DNA of 42,047 nt. Source: Erwinia persicina. Its GTDB lineage: Bacteria > Pseudomonadota > Gammaproteobacteria > Enterobacterales > Enterobacteriaceae. The notes under the pieces are model-generated. The model made no database searches and was not told the DNA's origin. It saw only the letters and a program-made list of their open reading frames with translations. Of the stretch, positions 9,053 through 19,517 are shown one piece after another. The stretch spans positions 281,196 to 323,242 of the forward strand of contig NZ_JACYMO010000005.1 in NCBI RefSeq assembly GCF_014838825.1. Reading direction: 5' to 3'. The position numbers were made by a program, and so were the translations under genes. Position 1 is the first letter of the stretch. The number at the start of each line of letters is the position of its first letter.

Positions 9053-9101
9053 GGTTAATACAGGATAACCCTCGGGGCGGCTAATCCGTGATAGGGTTAA
9101 C
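9053..9101. promoter_or_regulatory. GGTTA/TAACC repeats upstream of codA
   Basis: GGTTA at 9053-9057 and TAACC at 9066-9070 form an inverted repeat with an 8-base spacer, and another GGTTA stands at 9095-9099. They lie between the divergent exported-protein gene and codA and could be operator half-sites. No regulator is identified and no strong promoter hexamers were found, so this is only suggestive. Confidence 0.25.
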
Positions 9102-9129
9102 AGAGCATCTTTTTGAGGAGGGGGAATAT

Positions 9130-10407
9130 ATGCGTCCGGAATTACAGTGGATTAATCATGTTCGCCTGCCACAGCGGGAAGGGCTGTGGCAGATTGAGAT
9201 CCGGCAGGGCAGGATCGCCGGAATTCTGCCACAACCGGCGGCCTGCGCCGCCGGGGAAGCGCTGGATGCGGAAGGCGGCCTGGCCATTCCCCCGTTTATT
9301 GAACCGCATATTCACCTGGACACCACCCAAACCGCCGGTGAGCCTGCGTGGAACCAGTCAGGCACGCTGTTTGAGGGCATTGAACGGTGGGCAGAGCGAA
9401 AGGCGCTTCTGACGCACGACGATGTGAAGCAGCGGGCGCGTCAGACGCTGAAGTGGCAGATGGCGAACGGCATTCAGCATGTGCGTACCCATATTGATGT
9501 CTCCGATCCCTCGCTGACGGCGCTAAAAGCGATGCTGGAAGTGAAGCAGGAGATGGCCCCTTGGATAGATATTCAGCTGGTGGCCTTTCCCCAGGAGGGC
9601 ATTCTCTCGTATCCCGATGGGGAAGCGTTGCTGGAGCAGGCGTTACAGCTGGGGGCGGACGTGGTCGGTGCCATACCTCACTTCGAATTCACCCGTGAGT
9701 ATGGCGTGGAATCGCTGCATCGCACCTTCTCTCTGGCGCAAAAATATCAGCGAATGGTCGACGTACACTGTGATGAAATCGACGACGAGCAGTCGCGCTT
9801 TGTGGAGACGGTGGCGGCGCTGGCACTGCGTGAGAAGATGGGTGAGCGGGTGACGGCCAGCCACACGACGGCGATGCACTCTTATAACGGAGCCTATACC
9901 TCCCGCCTGTTCCGTCTGCTGAAGCTCTCCGGCATTAATTTTGTCGCCAACCCGCTGGTGAATATTCATCTGCAGGGGCGATTTGACACCTATCCGAAAC
10001 GCCGGGGCATTACCCGGGTAAAAGAGATGCTGGAAGCAGACATTAACGTCTGCTTTGGTCACGACGATGTGTTCGATCCCTGGTATCCACTGGGTACGGC
10101 CAGCATGTTGCAGGTGCTGCATATGGGTATGCACGTCTGCCAGCTGATGGGCTACGAGCAGCTGGATGCGGGCTTAAACCTGATTACCACGCACAGTGCC
10201 AGAACGCTGCAGCTAAAAGACTACGGGATTGACAAGGGCAACAGCGCTAATCTGGTGATCCTGCCGGCAGAAAGCGGCTTCGACGCGTTACGCCGGCAGG
10301 TGCCGGTGCGTTACTCGATTCGTCACGGCCGGGTGATTGCCGAAACGGTACCCGCCGCCAGCATGCTTTATCTGGACGAAAGCGAAAACGTGGATTTCAA
10401 ACGATAA
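9130..10407 (+). CDS. codA: Cytosine deaminase
   Basis: CodA hydrolyses cytosine to uracil and ammonia, feeding pyrimidine salvage. The 425-residue amidohydrolase is close to E. coli CodA throughout. Metal and active-site residues are visible: HIHLD at 60-64, the [12 protein letters not shown] segment with the third His and the catalytic Glu, the ASHTTAMH segment with the fourth His, and the [11 protein letters not shown]sp. GAGGAGGGGG at 9115-9124 fixes the ATG at 9130. In E. coli, codA lies downstream of the permease gene codB at another locus. Here it stands alone, with no permease in the window, in an interval that holds frl and nir-cysG genes in E. coli. It may depend on a permease elsewhere. 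Confidence 0.95.
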   Translation: MRPELQWINHVRLPQREGLWQIEIRQGRIAGILPQPAACAAGEALDAEGGLAIPPFIEPHIHLDTTQTAGEPAWNQSGTLFEGIERWAERKALLTHDDVKQRARQTLKWQMANGIQHVRTHIDVSDPSLTALKAMLEVKQEMAPWIDIQLVAFPQEGILSYPDGEALLEQALQLGADVVGAIPHFEFTREYGVESLHRTFSLAQKYQRMVDVHCDEIDDEQSRFVETVAALALREKMGERVTASHTTAMHSYNGAYTSRLFRLLKLSGINFVANPLVNIHLQGRFDTYPKRRGITRVKEMLEADINVCFGHDDVFDPWYPLGTASMLQVLHMGMHVCQLMGYEQLDAGLNLITTHSARTLQLKDYGIDKGNSANLVILPAESGFDALRRQVPVRYSIRHGRVIAETVPAASMLYLDESENVDFKR

Positions 10408-10505
10408 AGCGATGGCAGGAGTCGGGCTTGTTACCCACTCGTCAGCGGTTGTTGATGCAGGCAGAAAGGGGCCGACCGCAAAACACGGCCTGCCCCATCC
10501 GGGTT

Positions 10506-11690
10506 TTAATGAGAGCCCATATGACCGTGCAGCTTGTGCTTGCTGACAAAACCGAGCAGCAGACACATCACAAACACGACGGCATAAAGACCGTTTGCCG
10601 TGGCCAGCGCTGCGTGAGCGCCGCCTTTCTCAACGATAGGACCGGTCACCACGAAGGTCAGCATGGTACCGACCGTACCGCAGGTCAGGATAAAGTTCAC
10701 CAGTTTGGGTGAGGCCACTTTGGTTTGCAGCGAACCCAGAGTGATGATGGTGGTATAGATGGCGCTGGAGAAGAAGCCCAGGCTCATCATGATCCACTTC
10801 AGCATGGATGCGTCACTGGACGTAATAAACCAGTACATCAGCGCTGTGGCGGCCAGCGCCAGTACGGTGAGGATACGCTGAGGGTCGAAGAAACGCAGGA
10901 TGGCGCTGAAGGCCCACATACCAATCATATATGCAGTCCAGAAGTTACCCACCAGGCTACCGGCCTGACCGATATCCATGCCCATCGTTTTGGTTGCGTA
11001 CAGGGGTACCCAACCGATAAAACCGAGCTGGCCGAGGATATAACACAGTGCAGCCACCGACAGCAGGCCCACCCCGATACCCCATTTCTCTTTGACGACT
11101 GGCTCACCGCGGGCGGCTTTCTTACCCAGCACCGGGAATTCAAAGCACAGGGCCAGAATAAAGATTGCCACGTAAATTACGCCGATGCAGGCATAGACCC
11201 AATACCAGGGCAGCGCGCGCGCCAGGATAGCGGCGGCAATAATCGGGAAAATGGTGCCGGCCATGCTGAAGAAGGAGTCGGTAAACAGCAGGCGGGAGCC
11301 TCGCTGACGGCCCTCATACAGATGGGTGATCAGGAACGTACCAATGGACATGGTGATACCGCTCACCACCCCGAGAACAAACATACACAGAGAGAAGACG
11401 GTCAGGCTGTGGCTGTTCATCAGTCCGAGAATGGCCAGTACCATCAGCACGAAGCCGAAGATCAGCTGGCGTTTCAGCGGGACGATTTCCATCAGCCAGG
11501 CGTTAAGAAACACCGCCAGCAGGATACCGGCGTTCAGGAAGGTAAAGGTGTTGCTCATCTGAGCGACGGGCAGCTGGAAGTAGGCCGCTATATTCTCCAG
11601 AACCATACCGGTAACGATAACCACTGCACCGGTCAGCGCATAGGAGAAGAAGCTGATCCAGGTAAGCCCGATTCGATCGCGATTTGTCAT
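10506..11690 (-). CDS. tsgA: TsgA, MFS transporter
   Basis: TsgA is a major facilitator superfamily inner-membrane protein of unknown substrate, named for a tellurite/selenite-related phenotype in Salmonella. The 394-residue product starts [21 protein letters not shown] and shows about 12 hydrophobic segments, with the family segments [27 protein letters not shown] and KWGIGVG. The frame is open upstream to 11810, but the ATG at 11690 matches the family N-terminus and has an AGG-containing site just upstream. The length equals E. coli TsgA. In E. coli it sits beside nirB; here it is convergent with codA and divergent from ppiA. The gene looks intact. Confidence 0.93.
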   Translation of the reverse strand: MTNRDRIGLTWISFFSYALTGAVVIVTGMVLENIAAYFQLPVAQMSNTFTFLNAGILLAVFLNAWLMEIVPLKRQLIFGFVLMVLAILGLMNSHSLTVFSLCMFVLGVVSGITMSIGTFLITHLYEGRQRGSRLLFTDSFFSMAGTIFPIIAAAILARALPWYWVYACIGVIYVAIFILALCFEFPVLGKKAARGEPVVKEKWGIGVGLLSVAALCYILGQLGFIGWVPLYATKTMGMDIGQAGSLVGNFWTAYMIGMWAFSAILRFFDPQRILTVLALAATALMYWFITSSDASMLKWIMMSLGFFSSAIYTTIITLGSLQTKVASPKLVNFILTCGTVGTMLTFVVTGPIVEKGGAHAALATANGLYAVVFVMCLLLGFVSKHKLHGHMGSH

Positions 11691-11816
11691 AGTGGAAACC
11701 TGTTTGAAAGAGATGTTCACCGGGCGGAATGCCCGTGCCAGACACGAGGAGTTTAACGATATTCGTGATCTGCATAAATCTTTACTGAAACTAATATTTT
11801 CATATTTCATTCATAT

Positions 11817-11832
11817 CGTGATCATAGTCACT
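11817..11832. promoter_or_regulatory. CRP (cAMP receptor protein) binding site
   Basis: GTGA-TCATAG-TCAC at 11818-11831 matches the CRP consensus core GTGA-N6-TCAC exactly. It lies in the divergent region between tsgA and ppiA. In E. coli the ppiA promoters are known to be CRP-controlled, so conservation is plausible. A TACAAT at 11918-11923 is a candidate -10 for ppiA. Confidence 0.65.
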
Positions 11833-11967
11833 ATTTTTCGTCGCCTGGTAACGTTTGCTTTCATAACGTTGCCGCGTAAATAAAGGTAAAACGCTGGCGC
11901 GTTGCCAGGTGCCTCTTTACAATCACCGTTGGTTATATGGTTTGTCGCACTCAGTAAGGAATCTTTC

Positions 11968-12540
11968 ATGTTGAAACGTACGTTGACCGCGGTGGCAACC
12001 GTTCTGGCACTGTCTTCGATCTCTGCCTCCGCCATGGCTGCGAAGGGGGATACGCATGTGCTGCTGACCACTTCTGCGGGTAATATTGAACTGGAACTGA
12101 ACAACCAGAAAGCACCGGTGTCGGTGAATAATTTTGTGGATTACGTGAACAGTGGTTTTTACAACAACACGATTTTTCATCGCGTGATCCCCGGCTTTAT
12201 GTTGCAGGGTGGCGGTTTTACCGCTGATATGCAGCAGAAACAGCCTAAACCGCCAATTAAAAATGAAGCGGATAATGGCCTGCTGAACAAGCGCGGCACG
12301 ATCTCAATGGCGCGTACCGCAGATAAGGACAGTGCCACCAGCCAGTTCTTTATCAACGTGGCAGATAATGCCTTCCTCGATCACGGTCAGCGTGATTTTG
12401 GCTACGCCGTTTTCGGTAAAGTCGTTAAAGGCATGGACGTTGCCGATAAGATTGGCCAGGTACAGACCAAAGATGTGGGGCCTTACCAGAATGTTCCGGT
12501 GACCCCAGTAGTGATCCTCTCTGCGAAAGTGCTGCCATAA
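11968..12540 (+). CDS. ppiA: Periplasmic peptidyl-prolyl isomerase A (cyclophilin)
   Basis: PpiA (rotamase A) is a cyclophilin that speeds cis-trans isomerisation of prolyl bonds in the periplasm. The 190-residue product has a signal peptide of about 24 residues ending SAMA-AKGD, then a cyclophilin domain with the active-site [13 protein letters not shown] (catalytic Arg) and the later [11 protein letters not shown] and FGYAVFGKV. The ATG at 11968 is chosen because it begins the signal sequence; the frame extends upstream without similarity. It is divergent from tsgA with a CRP site between. In E. coli, yhfG and fic separate it from pabA. Here pabA begins 60 bases downstream. Confidence 0.95.
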   Translation: MLKRTLTAVATVLALSSISASAMAAKGDTHVLLTTSAGNIELELNNQKAPVSVNNFVDYVNSGFYNNTIFHRVIPGFMLQGGGFTADMQQKQPKPPIKNEADNGLLNKRGTISMARTADKDSATSQFFINVADNAFLDHGQRDFGYAVFGKVVKGMDVADKIGQVQTKDVGPYQNVPVTPVVILSAKVLP

Positions 12541-12600
12541 TTTTCTCACTGGCCACTCTGTCAGGATCGCCCGCCGGCGGTCCTGGTATCAGGACCTCCG

Positions 12601-13179
12601 ATGCTGCTTCTGATCGACAACTACGACTCCTTCACCTGGAACCTCTACCAGTATTTTTCTGAGCTGGGGGCGGAGGTGTGCGTTCACCGCAATGATGACA
12701 TTACCCTTGATGAGATCGCCGCAATGGCCCCTCAGCATCTGGTGATCTCGCCCGGGCCCTGTACCCCTGATGACGCTGGTATCTCACTGGAAGTTATCCG
12801 TCATTTTGCTGGTCAAATTCCCCTTCTGGGGGTTTGCCTCGGGCATCAGGCTATCGCACAGGTACTTGGCGGACGGGTGGTGCGCGCGCGCAAAGTCATG
12901 CACGGTAAAACGTCGCAGATTGAACACCGTGATGGTGGCGTGTTTGCCGGGCTGAATCACCCGCTGACGGTAACCCGCTATCACTCACTGATTGTTGAAA
13001 CCGGCAGCCTGCCCGCAGAATGTGAAGTCACTGCGTGGACAATGGACGATCGTGGTCAGCCTGACGAAATCATGGGTTTCAGGCACCGTACACTGCCGCT
13101 GGAGGGGGTACAGTTCCACCCGGAAAGTATCCTGAGCGAACAGGGGCATCAACTGCTGGCTAATTTCCTCAAACGGTGA
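12601..13179 (+). CDS. pabA: Aminodeoxychorismate synthase glutamine amidotransferase subunit
   Basis: PabA releases ammonia from glutamine for PabB, which makes 4-amino-4-deoxychorismate for folate synthesis. The 192-residue class I amidotransferase has the oxyanion segment [12 protein letters not shown] (about 49-60), nucleophile Cys79 in LGVCLGHQ, and the catalytic His and Glu in VQFHPES near the end. It may also serve as the glutamine subunit for tryptophan synthesis if the genome lacks a TrpG fusion, but the window cannot show this. Hairpin-forming repeats (AGGA..TCCT at about 12563-12584, TCCTG..CAGGA at about 12580-12594) precede the start. It is followed 86 bases later by argD. Confidence 0.95.
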   Translation: MLLLIDNYDSFTWNLYQYFSELGAEVCVHRNDDITLDEIAAMAPQHLVISPGPCTPDDAGISLEVIRHFAGQIPLLGVCLGHQAIAQVLGGRVVRARKVMHGKTSQIEHRDGGVFAGLNHPLTVTRYHSLIVETGSLPAECEVTAWTMDDRGQPDEIMGFRHRTLPLEGVQFHPESILSEQGHQLLANFLKR

Positions 13180-13265
13180 TTATCATTTGCCTTTCTGTGA
13201 CTTTTTATTCATATTTTATGACTATGTTTTCATGTGTCTGAAAAGAATAAATGGCGAGGTAGTGA

Positions 13266-14480
<1,215 letters not shown>

Positions 14481-14493
14481 AAGGATCTTGTGC

Positions 14494-14532
14494 CTGCGGG
14501 TAACGTACTGAAGATCTGTACGGGACCCGCGG
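14494..14532. terminator. Hairpin between convergent argD and yhfK
   Basis: CTGCGGGT at 14494-14501 pairs with ACCCGCGG at 14525-14532 (one wobble), and inside it CGTAC at 14504-14508 pairs with GTACG at 14518-14522. The structure sits between two converging genes. T runs are poor on both sides, so a terminator role is only likely. Confidence 0.35.
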
Positions 14533-14555
14533 GCGGACCGGCAAAAAAGCTGCAC

Positions 14556-16637
14556 TTACGTTTTTGATTTACGCAGGTGGCGAGACAACCAGCGGCCATG
14601 ATGCGGTCGCTGGCTCCAGGTCAGTGATGAGAGGGTATGCATTACGCTGAGATGACCAAGAATGCGCTTCACATGCCGCTCGACAATCGTTACCGGGCCT
14701 TGATGGAAATCCTCGGGAGCGTCCAGTATGTTACTGCCTGAGTCGGGCCCGTCATATTCCAGGCGCTGCTGGCAGCGCTGCAGGGCAATTTCACAGGACT
14801 GCAGATAACGTTCTGCCAGCGCCGGGGTCAGCATAGTGTGTTCACGCGCCAGGATAGTCATGGCGTTGATATGCTCCACAATAAACTGGCTGTGCGTGAC
14901 CCACAGCTGCATATCGGACAGATAGCCGGAGTTAAAGCCCGGTTCCTGCATCGCCTGGTGCAGGGAGTTAAACAGCGCATTGTGTGCCTGGTTAACCCGC
15001 ATCCGCTGGTAAGCCAGCTTCACGGCATCCTGTTCGTTACCCAACAGCATCTGCAGTGCTTCCTGATAGGTCTCAAGCGCATCGTGCGCATTCTGCCGCA
15101 GTAACCCACTCTGCCACTGAGGCCACAGCCAGATCATGCCGCCAAAGGCGATCAGGCAGCCCATCAGCGTGTCCATCAGTCTTGGCAGCAGGAACTGCGC
15201 GCCGTTCAGGGCTAACAGCTGTAATGAATACACCGCCGTGACGGTGAACCCCACCGTGGCCCAGCCATAGAATTTCCGGATAAACAGGTAGCTCACCAGC
15301 GTGATGACCAGCATGATCAGCAACACCCAGGATTCCGGGGCGTGTAGCCCGAGGGTAGCGGCTGCGATGACCAGCCCGGCCAGCGTGCCCAGCGCCCTGT
15401 GCTGAATACGCACCCGGGTGGCGCTGTAGCCGTTAAGACTGACAAACATCACCGTCATCAGGATCCAGTAAGGCTTCGGCAGATTGAAGAACAGCGCCAG
15501 CGAACTGGCAAAGGTCAACATCACCGCGTAGCGTGCGGCAGTGCGCAGGGCGGAGGATTTCAGCGACAGGTAGCTCTTTAGCGCCGGGAGCAGGGGCAGG
15601 CGACGCTGGCGGTCGGCCATCAGGTCACGGCGATACAGCGGACGCTGAGTGCGCAGCACGCGTGCGATGCGGCTGAAGTGGTAATAACAAAAGTGGCCGA
15701 CCGGGTTGTCGGGATGCTGACGGGCAATCTTCTCCAGCGCCTGAAGCGGTTTATCCATGGTGAAACGTTCAGGGTAACGATGATAGAGAATATCATCGGC
15801 CAGCACCCGCAGCCTGGCGGCAATGGTCTGTGCGTTCCAGCGGATGACCGCTTCAGCATGGCTTTTTTCTACCAGCTTTTGCACTTCTTCCGGCTGATGC
15901 AGGCTGACCGCAATATGTTCCTGCAGATCGAGCGCCACCTGGAATGCCCGTGTCAGACGCTGATAGTGGTTGTCCCGATTAGCGGACAACATATGCATCT
16001 GCTGATAGCAGGTATTAATCAGGTCGACGGCTTTCTGCTGGCGTGCCAGCAGCGGCGGCAGGGCGGTCTGCGGATCGGTGAGCCGGGTCAGAAGGGTGTA
16101 TTTTGCTTCACAGTAGTCTGCCAGTTCACGGTACAGCAGGCTGAGGGTTTCACGCATCGGCTGCTCTTTCCACAGCCAGAACCAGAACCAGTTAAATGCT
16201 CCGTACCAGACGGTCCCCAGAATATATAACAGTGGGGGCTGCCACAGAGGCATTCGTCCCGCCAGGCTGAGGGTAAAGATGGCGGCAATCAGCGAAGCCG
16301 GAAGCAGGCGGCCATGAAGGGGGCTAATCTCACCCGTGACGCCCAGCACTAAGGCCATGACTAGCAGGATAACGGGCAACGGCACGCCCTCTAACCCGGC
16401 GTACTGGATCAGGAAGCTGCTGGAGGCGAACAGACAACCGCCAACGATGAGGCGTTTAAAGAAGCGTTTGTGGGGGGTATCCAGACCGGCGTTATTACAG
16501 CAGGCGGGCACTAAGGAGAACAGCAGCCCGTTTTGCAGGTTGCCCAGCATCCAGCCGATCGCCACGGGTAAACACAGCACCAGCGTTTGTCTGAGCGCAT
16601 AGTTAACTTCCGGGTGATAGATAAGTCTCCGCCACAT
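14556..16637 (-). CDS. yhfK: YhfK, FUSC-family inner membrane protein
   Basis: YhfK is a large inner-membrane protein of the YccS/YhfK (FUSC/aromatic acid exporter-like) family with no established function. The 693-residue product has two blocks of predicted membrane helices (about 15-145 and 370-505), each followed by a cytoplasmic helical domain. Family segments include GLLFSLVPACCNNAGLDTPH (about 37-56) and PKPYWILMTV in the second block. The ATG at 16637 (MWRRLIYHPEVNYAL) matches the E. coli start; a TTG 12 bases upstream is possible but less likely. The start lies only about 20 bases beyond the crp terminator hairpin, so some transcription may come by readthrough from crp. Confidence 0.92.
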   Translation of the reverse strand: MWRRLIYHPEVNYALRQTLVLCLPVAIGWMLGNLQNGLLFSLVPACCNNAGLDTPHKRFFKRLIVGGCLFASSSFLIQYAGLEGVPLPVILLVMALVLGVTGEISPLHGRLLPASLIAAIFTLSLAGRMPLWQPPLLYILGTVWYGAFNWFWFWLWKEQPMRETLSLLYRELADYCEAKYTLLTRLTDPQTALPPLLARQQKAVDLINTCYQQMHMLSANRDNHYQRLTRAFQVALDLQEHIAVSLHQPEEVQKLVEKSHAEAVIRWNAQTIAARLRVLADDILYHRYPERFTMDKPLQALEKIARQHPDNPVGHFCYYHFSRIARVLRTQRPLYRRDLMADRQRRLPLLPALKSYLSLKSSALRTAARYAVMLTFASSLALFFNLPKPYWILMTVMFVSLNGYSATRVRIQHRALGTLAGLVIAAATLGLHAPESWVLLIMLVITLVSYLFIRKFYGWATVGFTVTAVYSLQLLALNGAQFLLPRLMDTLMGCLIAFGGMIWLWPQWQSGLLRQNAHDALETYQEALQMLLGNEQDAVKLAYQRMRVNQAHNALFNSLHQAMQEPGFNSGYLSDMQLWVTHSQFIVEHINAMTILAREHTMLTPALAERYLQSCEIALQRCQQRLEYDGPDSGSNILDAPEDFHQGPVTIVERHVKRILGHLSVMHTLSSLTWSQRPHHGRWLSRHLRKSKT

Positions 16638-16649
16638 GAGCCACACCAA

Positions 16650-16680
16650 ATAAAAACGGCGCGACAGGGCGTCGCGCCGT
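16650..16680 (-). terminator. crp intrinsic terminator
   Basis: Read on the minus strand, ACGGCGCGAC (from 16680) pairs perfectly over 10 bp with GTCGCGCCGT (to 16656) around a 5-base loop and runs into TTTTTATTT. It lies 15 bases beyond the crp stop codon. It is a textbook intrinsic terminator. Confidence 0.9.
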
Positions 16681-16694
16681 GGGTTCAGAGCCGG

Positions 16695-17327
16695 TTAACG
16701 TGTGCCGTATACAACGATGGTTTTACCATGTGCAGAGATCAGGTTCTGATCTTCAAGCATTTTCAGAATACGGCCTACGGTTTCACGGGAGCAGCCGACA
16801 ATCTGGCCGATCTCCTGACGGGTGATTTTAATTTGCATGCCGTCCGGGTGCGTCATGGCATCTGGCTGTTTGGCCAGATTCAGTAACGTTTGGGCAATGC
16901 GTCCGGTGACATCCAGGAAAGCTAAATTACCCACTTTCTCTGACGTAACCTGCAGTCGACTCGCCATCTGTGCAGAGAGACGCATCAGAATGTCAGGATT
17001 CACCTGAATCAGCTGACGGAATTTTTTGTAAGAGATTTCAGCCACTTCACAGGCTGTTTTCGCACGTACCCATGCACTGCGTTCCTGACCTTCTTCAAAG
17101 AGGCCCAGTTCGCCGATGAAGTCGCCCTGGTTGAGGTAAGAGAGGATCATCTCTTTGCCTTCTTCATCCTTGATTAACACCGCTACAGAACCTTTAACGA
17201 TGTAATAGAGGGTTTCCGCCTTTTCACCCTGATGTATCAGCGTGCTTTTGGATGGATATTTGTGAATATGGCAATGTGACAGGAACCATTCGAGTGTAGG
17301 GTCTGTTTGCGGTTTGCCGAGAACCAT
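16695..17327 (-). CDS. crp: cAMP receptor protein (catabolite activator)
   Basis: CRP is the global cAMP-dependent transcription regulator and binds TGTGA-N6-TCACA sites. The 210-residue product is near-identical to E. coli CRP. The cAMP pocket residues Glu72, Arg82 and Ser83 lie in [15 protein letters not shown], and the C-terminal helix-turn-helix with Arg180, Glu181 and Arg185 reads SRETVGRIL. The ATG at 17327 is preceded by AGAGGATAAC, as in E. coli. The gene is divergent from yhfA, and a likely target site is seen upstream of ppiA in this window. It is followed by a strong terminator. Confidence 0.98.
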   Translation of the reverse strand: MVLGKPQTDPTLEWFLSHCHIHKYPSKSTLIHQGEKAETLYYIVKGSVAVLIKDEEGKEMILSYLNQGDFIGELGLFEEGQERSAWVRAKTACEVAEISYKKFRQLIQVNPDILMRLSAQMASRLQVTSEKVGNLAFLDVTGRIAQTLLNLAKQPDAMTHPDGMQIKITRQEIGQIVGCSRETVGRILKMLEDQNLISAHGKTIVVYGTR

Positions 17328-17694
17328 TCGCTGTTATCCTCTGTTGTAATCGAGCCTAAATATACCCTCTATTCTGCGGGAGACAGGGGCATTGCCGCTG
17401 ATCTGCCGTACGAAATAATTAAGGGTATCAGGGTATGAATCCCTGCCAGGCGTTGAAATATTCAAGCGTTCCCATAGGAAAATATACGGGCCTCTGTTAG
17501 GAGCATGGCTCGTGCTGTCGTCCCGTTTTACCGTGCATTGTCTTGCCAGTAAAATATTGCAGCTTTGTTTGTAGCACAGCTTTACAAGGCTGTCTTCTGT
17601 TGTCTCGCTTCAGCATAGTTGGAAAAAGGCAGCGTTGCCGTTTTTATTGGCACAGCGTACTCTGCGGTAACTGAATGAAATCGAGGATTTTGTT
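17328..17694. other. crp-yhfA divergent intergenic region
   Basis: This 367-base region separates divergent crp and yhfA. E. coli crp has a long untranslated leader and autoregulatory CRP sites here. I could not find a clear GTGA-N6-TCAC match in this sequence. A small hairpin-like element with flanking A and T runs (GGCA-GCGT-TGCC) lies at about 17627-17638, and AGCA..TGCT repeats lie near 17502-17516. No gene is apparent. Confidence 0.4.
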
Positions 17695-18102
17695 ATGCAA
17701 GCACGTGTTAAATGGGTTGAAGGTCTGACATTTTTGGGAGAATCCTCATCGGGCCACCAGGTGCTGATGGACGGAAACTCCGGGGACAAAGCGCCCAGCC
17801 CGATGGAGATGGTGCTGATGGCCGCCGGAGGCTGTAGCGCTATTGATGTGGTTTCTATTCTACAAAAAGGCCGTCACGATGTGGCTGACTGCGAAGTGAA
17901 GCTTACCTCAGAACGTCGCGAAGAAGCCCCGCGCATCTTCACCCATATCAACCTGCATTTTATCGTCAGCGGCAAAGCGCTGGGGGATAAAGCGGTATCA
18001 CGCGCCGTCGACCTGTCCGCAGAGAAATACTGTTCAGTGGCCATTATGCTGGGGCAGGGCGTCAAAATGAGCCACAGCTATGAGGTTATCGACCTCGCCT
18101 GA
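17695..18102 (+). CDS. yhfA: YhfA, OsmC/Ohr-family protein
   Basis: The 135-residue product belongs to the OsmC/Ohr family, whose better-known members reduce organic peroxides through two cysteines. The two conserved cysteines are present as Cys47 (MAAGGCSAID) and Cys113 (EKYCSVAIML), so peroxidase-like chemistry is possible, although the YhfA branch has no proven role. Its length and position next to crp match E. coli yhfA. A GAGGA-like sequence precedes the ATG at 17695. In E. coli, prkB is the next gene; here an amidohydrolase gene is inserted first. Confidence 0.93.
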   Translation: MQARVKWVEGLTFLGESSSGHQVLMDGNSGDKAPSPMEMVLMAAGGCSAIDVVSILQKGRHDVADCEVKLTSERREEAPRIFTHINLHFIVSGKALGDKAVSRAVDLSAEKYCSVAIMLGQGVKMSHSYEVIDLA

Positions 18103-18121
18103 CCCCGGTTTTCTGATAACA

Positions 18122-18151
18122 ACGCGATGGAGCAGGTGGCCACCATCGCGT
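18122..18151 (+). terminator. Hairpin after yhfA
   Basis: ACGCGATGG at 18122-18130 pairs perfectly with CCATCGCGT at 18143-18151 across a 12-base loop, 20 bases after the yhfA stop. The following sequence CATGTTCTT is only mildly T-rich. It may terminate yhfA. Confidence 0.4.
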
Positions 18152-18325
18152 CATGTTCTTCACCTCCTCCTTCCCGACAGCGGCACATGATGCTCACCCC
18201 CTCCCCACACGCATTTCACGCCACAGACTGACGGGGCAACCGCAGTATATTACCCGGCGCAGTAGACGAAGGCCTGCAGACTCAGGCTGGTCGTTATTCC
18301 GTTAAAACCCAATCAAGGAGTGATG

Positions 18326-19501
18326 ATGAATACCAAGACGCTAATTCAGGATGTCTCCGCCAACGTGCTGCAATGGCGGCGTCACATTCATGCCCATCCG
18401 GAGCTCTCTTTTCATGAACAGGGTACGGCTGATTATGTTGCCGCTGAACTGGAAAAGTTTGGTCCTCTGACGATCAGTCGACCCACCCCTAACAGCGTGC
18501 TGGCTGAGCTTTCAGGTTCCCACCGGGGTGACTGCATTGCCCTGCGGGCGGATATGGATGCTCTGCCCATTGAAGAGCTGAACCAGGAGCCATTTACCTC
18601 GCGTCATCGCGGTGTGATGCACGCCTGCGGGCATGATGCGCATACGGCGATGCTGATGGGGGCCGCCTGGGTGCTGTGCCAGCAGCAGGCGCAGATCGCC
18701 GGTACGGTACGATTTATTTTTCAGCATGCGGAAGAGGTGCCACCGGGGGGGGCCAGTGAGCTGGTGAAGCTTGGCGTGCTGGAGGGGGTGTCACAGATCT
18801 ATGGTTTACACGTGTTTCCCACCCTGCCGACGGGGACGGTTGCGGTGAAAGAGGGCGTCTTCAGCGCCGCCTGTGATAATTTTGACCTGGTGTTACAGGG
18901 GAAGGGGGCGCATGCGGCGATGCCGCAGCAGAGTACGGACCCGCTGGTGCTGGGAGCGAGCGTGGTTGAGGCGTTACAGCACATCGTGTCACGCCGGCTG
19001 GATGCGAACGACGGTGCGGTACTGACAGTGGCCAGCTTCCAGTCGGGGGACAGCTACAACGTCATTCCTGACCAGGCCCACCTGCGCGGGACGTTGCGCA
19101 CGCTCAGCTCCGATAACCGCAGCACGATCCCCCGCATGATGTCACAGCTGCTTGACGGGATGACGCAGGCCGTGGGGGCCAGCTACGTGCTTAAATGGAC
19201 GCCGGGTTATACCACTGGCGTGAATCATCCGGATGCCTGCCGCGTGGCAAGAGAGACGGTTGTTGCCACCCGGGGAGAGAAGGCTCTGCAGATCCTGTCT
19301 ACCCCGATGTTTGGCTGCGAGGACTTCTCCGCCTATCAACAGGTCGTACCGGGCTGCTTCCTGTGGGTCGGTTCGGGTGATCAGGAGAAAGGCACCTGCT
19401 GGGGATTACATAACCCCCATTTCCGCCTTGATGAAGAGGTATTGGGCATCGGCGTCAGCCTGCACGTCGGCTTAATCCATCGTCTGCTGATGACAGAATA
19501 A
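18326..19501 (+). CDS. M20-family amidohydrolase
   Basis: The 391-residue protein belongs to the M20D group of metal-dependent amidohydrolases (hippurate hydrolase, N-acyl-amino acid and IAA-conjugate hydrolases). Metal-site motifs are visible: [11 protein letters not shown] at 99-109 (Cys101, His103), catalytic QHAEE with Glu136-Glu137, His162 in GLHVFP and a late GCEDFSAY near 334. The dimerisation (lid) domain would be about residues 180-290. AAGGAG at 18315-18320 suits the third of three in-frame starts (ATG at 18326, spacing 5) better than ATG 18323. The substrate cannot be told from sequence. This gene lies between yhfA and prkB, which are adjacent in E. coli, so it is probably an insertion. 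Confidence 0.88.
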   Translation: MNTKTLIQDVSANVLQWRRHIHAHPELSFHEQGTADYVAAELEKFGPLTISRPTPNSVLAELSGSHRGDCIALRADMDALPIEELNQEPFTSRHRGVMHACGHDAHTAMLMGAAWVLCQQQAQIAGTVRFIFQHAEEVPPGGASELVKLGVLEGVSQIYGLHVFPTLPTGTVAVKEGVFSAACDNFDLVLQGKGAHAAMPQQSTDPLVLGASVVEALQHIVSRRLDANDGAVLTVASFQSGDSYNVIPDQAHLRGTLRTLSSDNRSTIPRMMSQLLDGMTQAVGASYVLKWTPGYTTGVNHPDACRVARETVVATRGEKALQILSTPMFGCEDFSAYQQVVPGCFLWVGSGDQEKGTCWGLHNPHFRLDEEVLGIGVSLHVGLIHRLLMTE

Positions 19502-19517
19502 CGTCCTCCCTGCGGGG

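Noticed and set aside
10725..11756. Long open frame on the + strand opposite tsgA
   Set aside because: The translation is Gln/His/Asp-rich, typical of the complement of a membrane-protein gene, with no family resemblance. tsgA on the minus strand explains the region.
13199..13225. ArgR box upstream of argD
   Set aside because: One ATTCA half-site is visible but I could not find a paired TGAAT half at the proper spacing.
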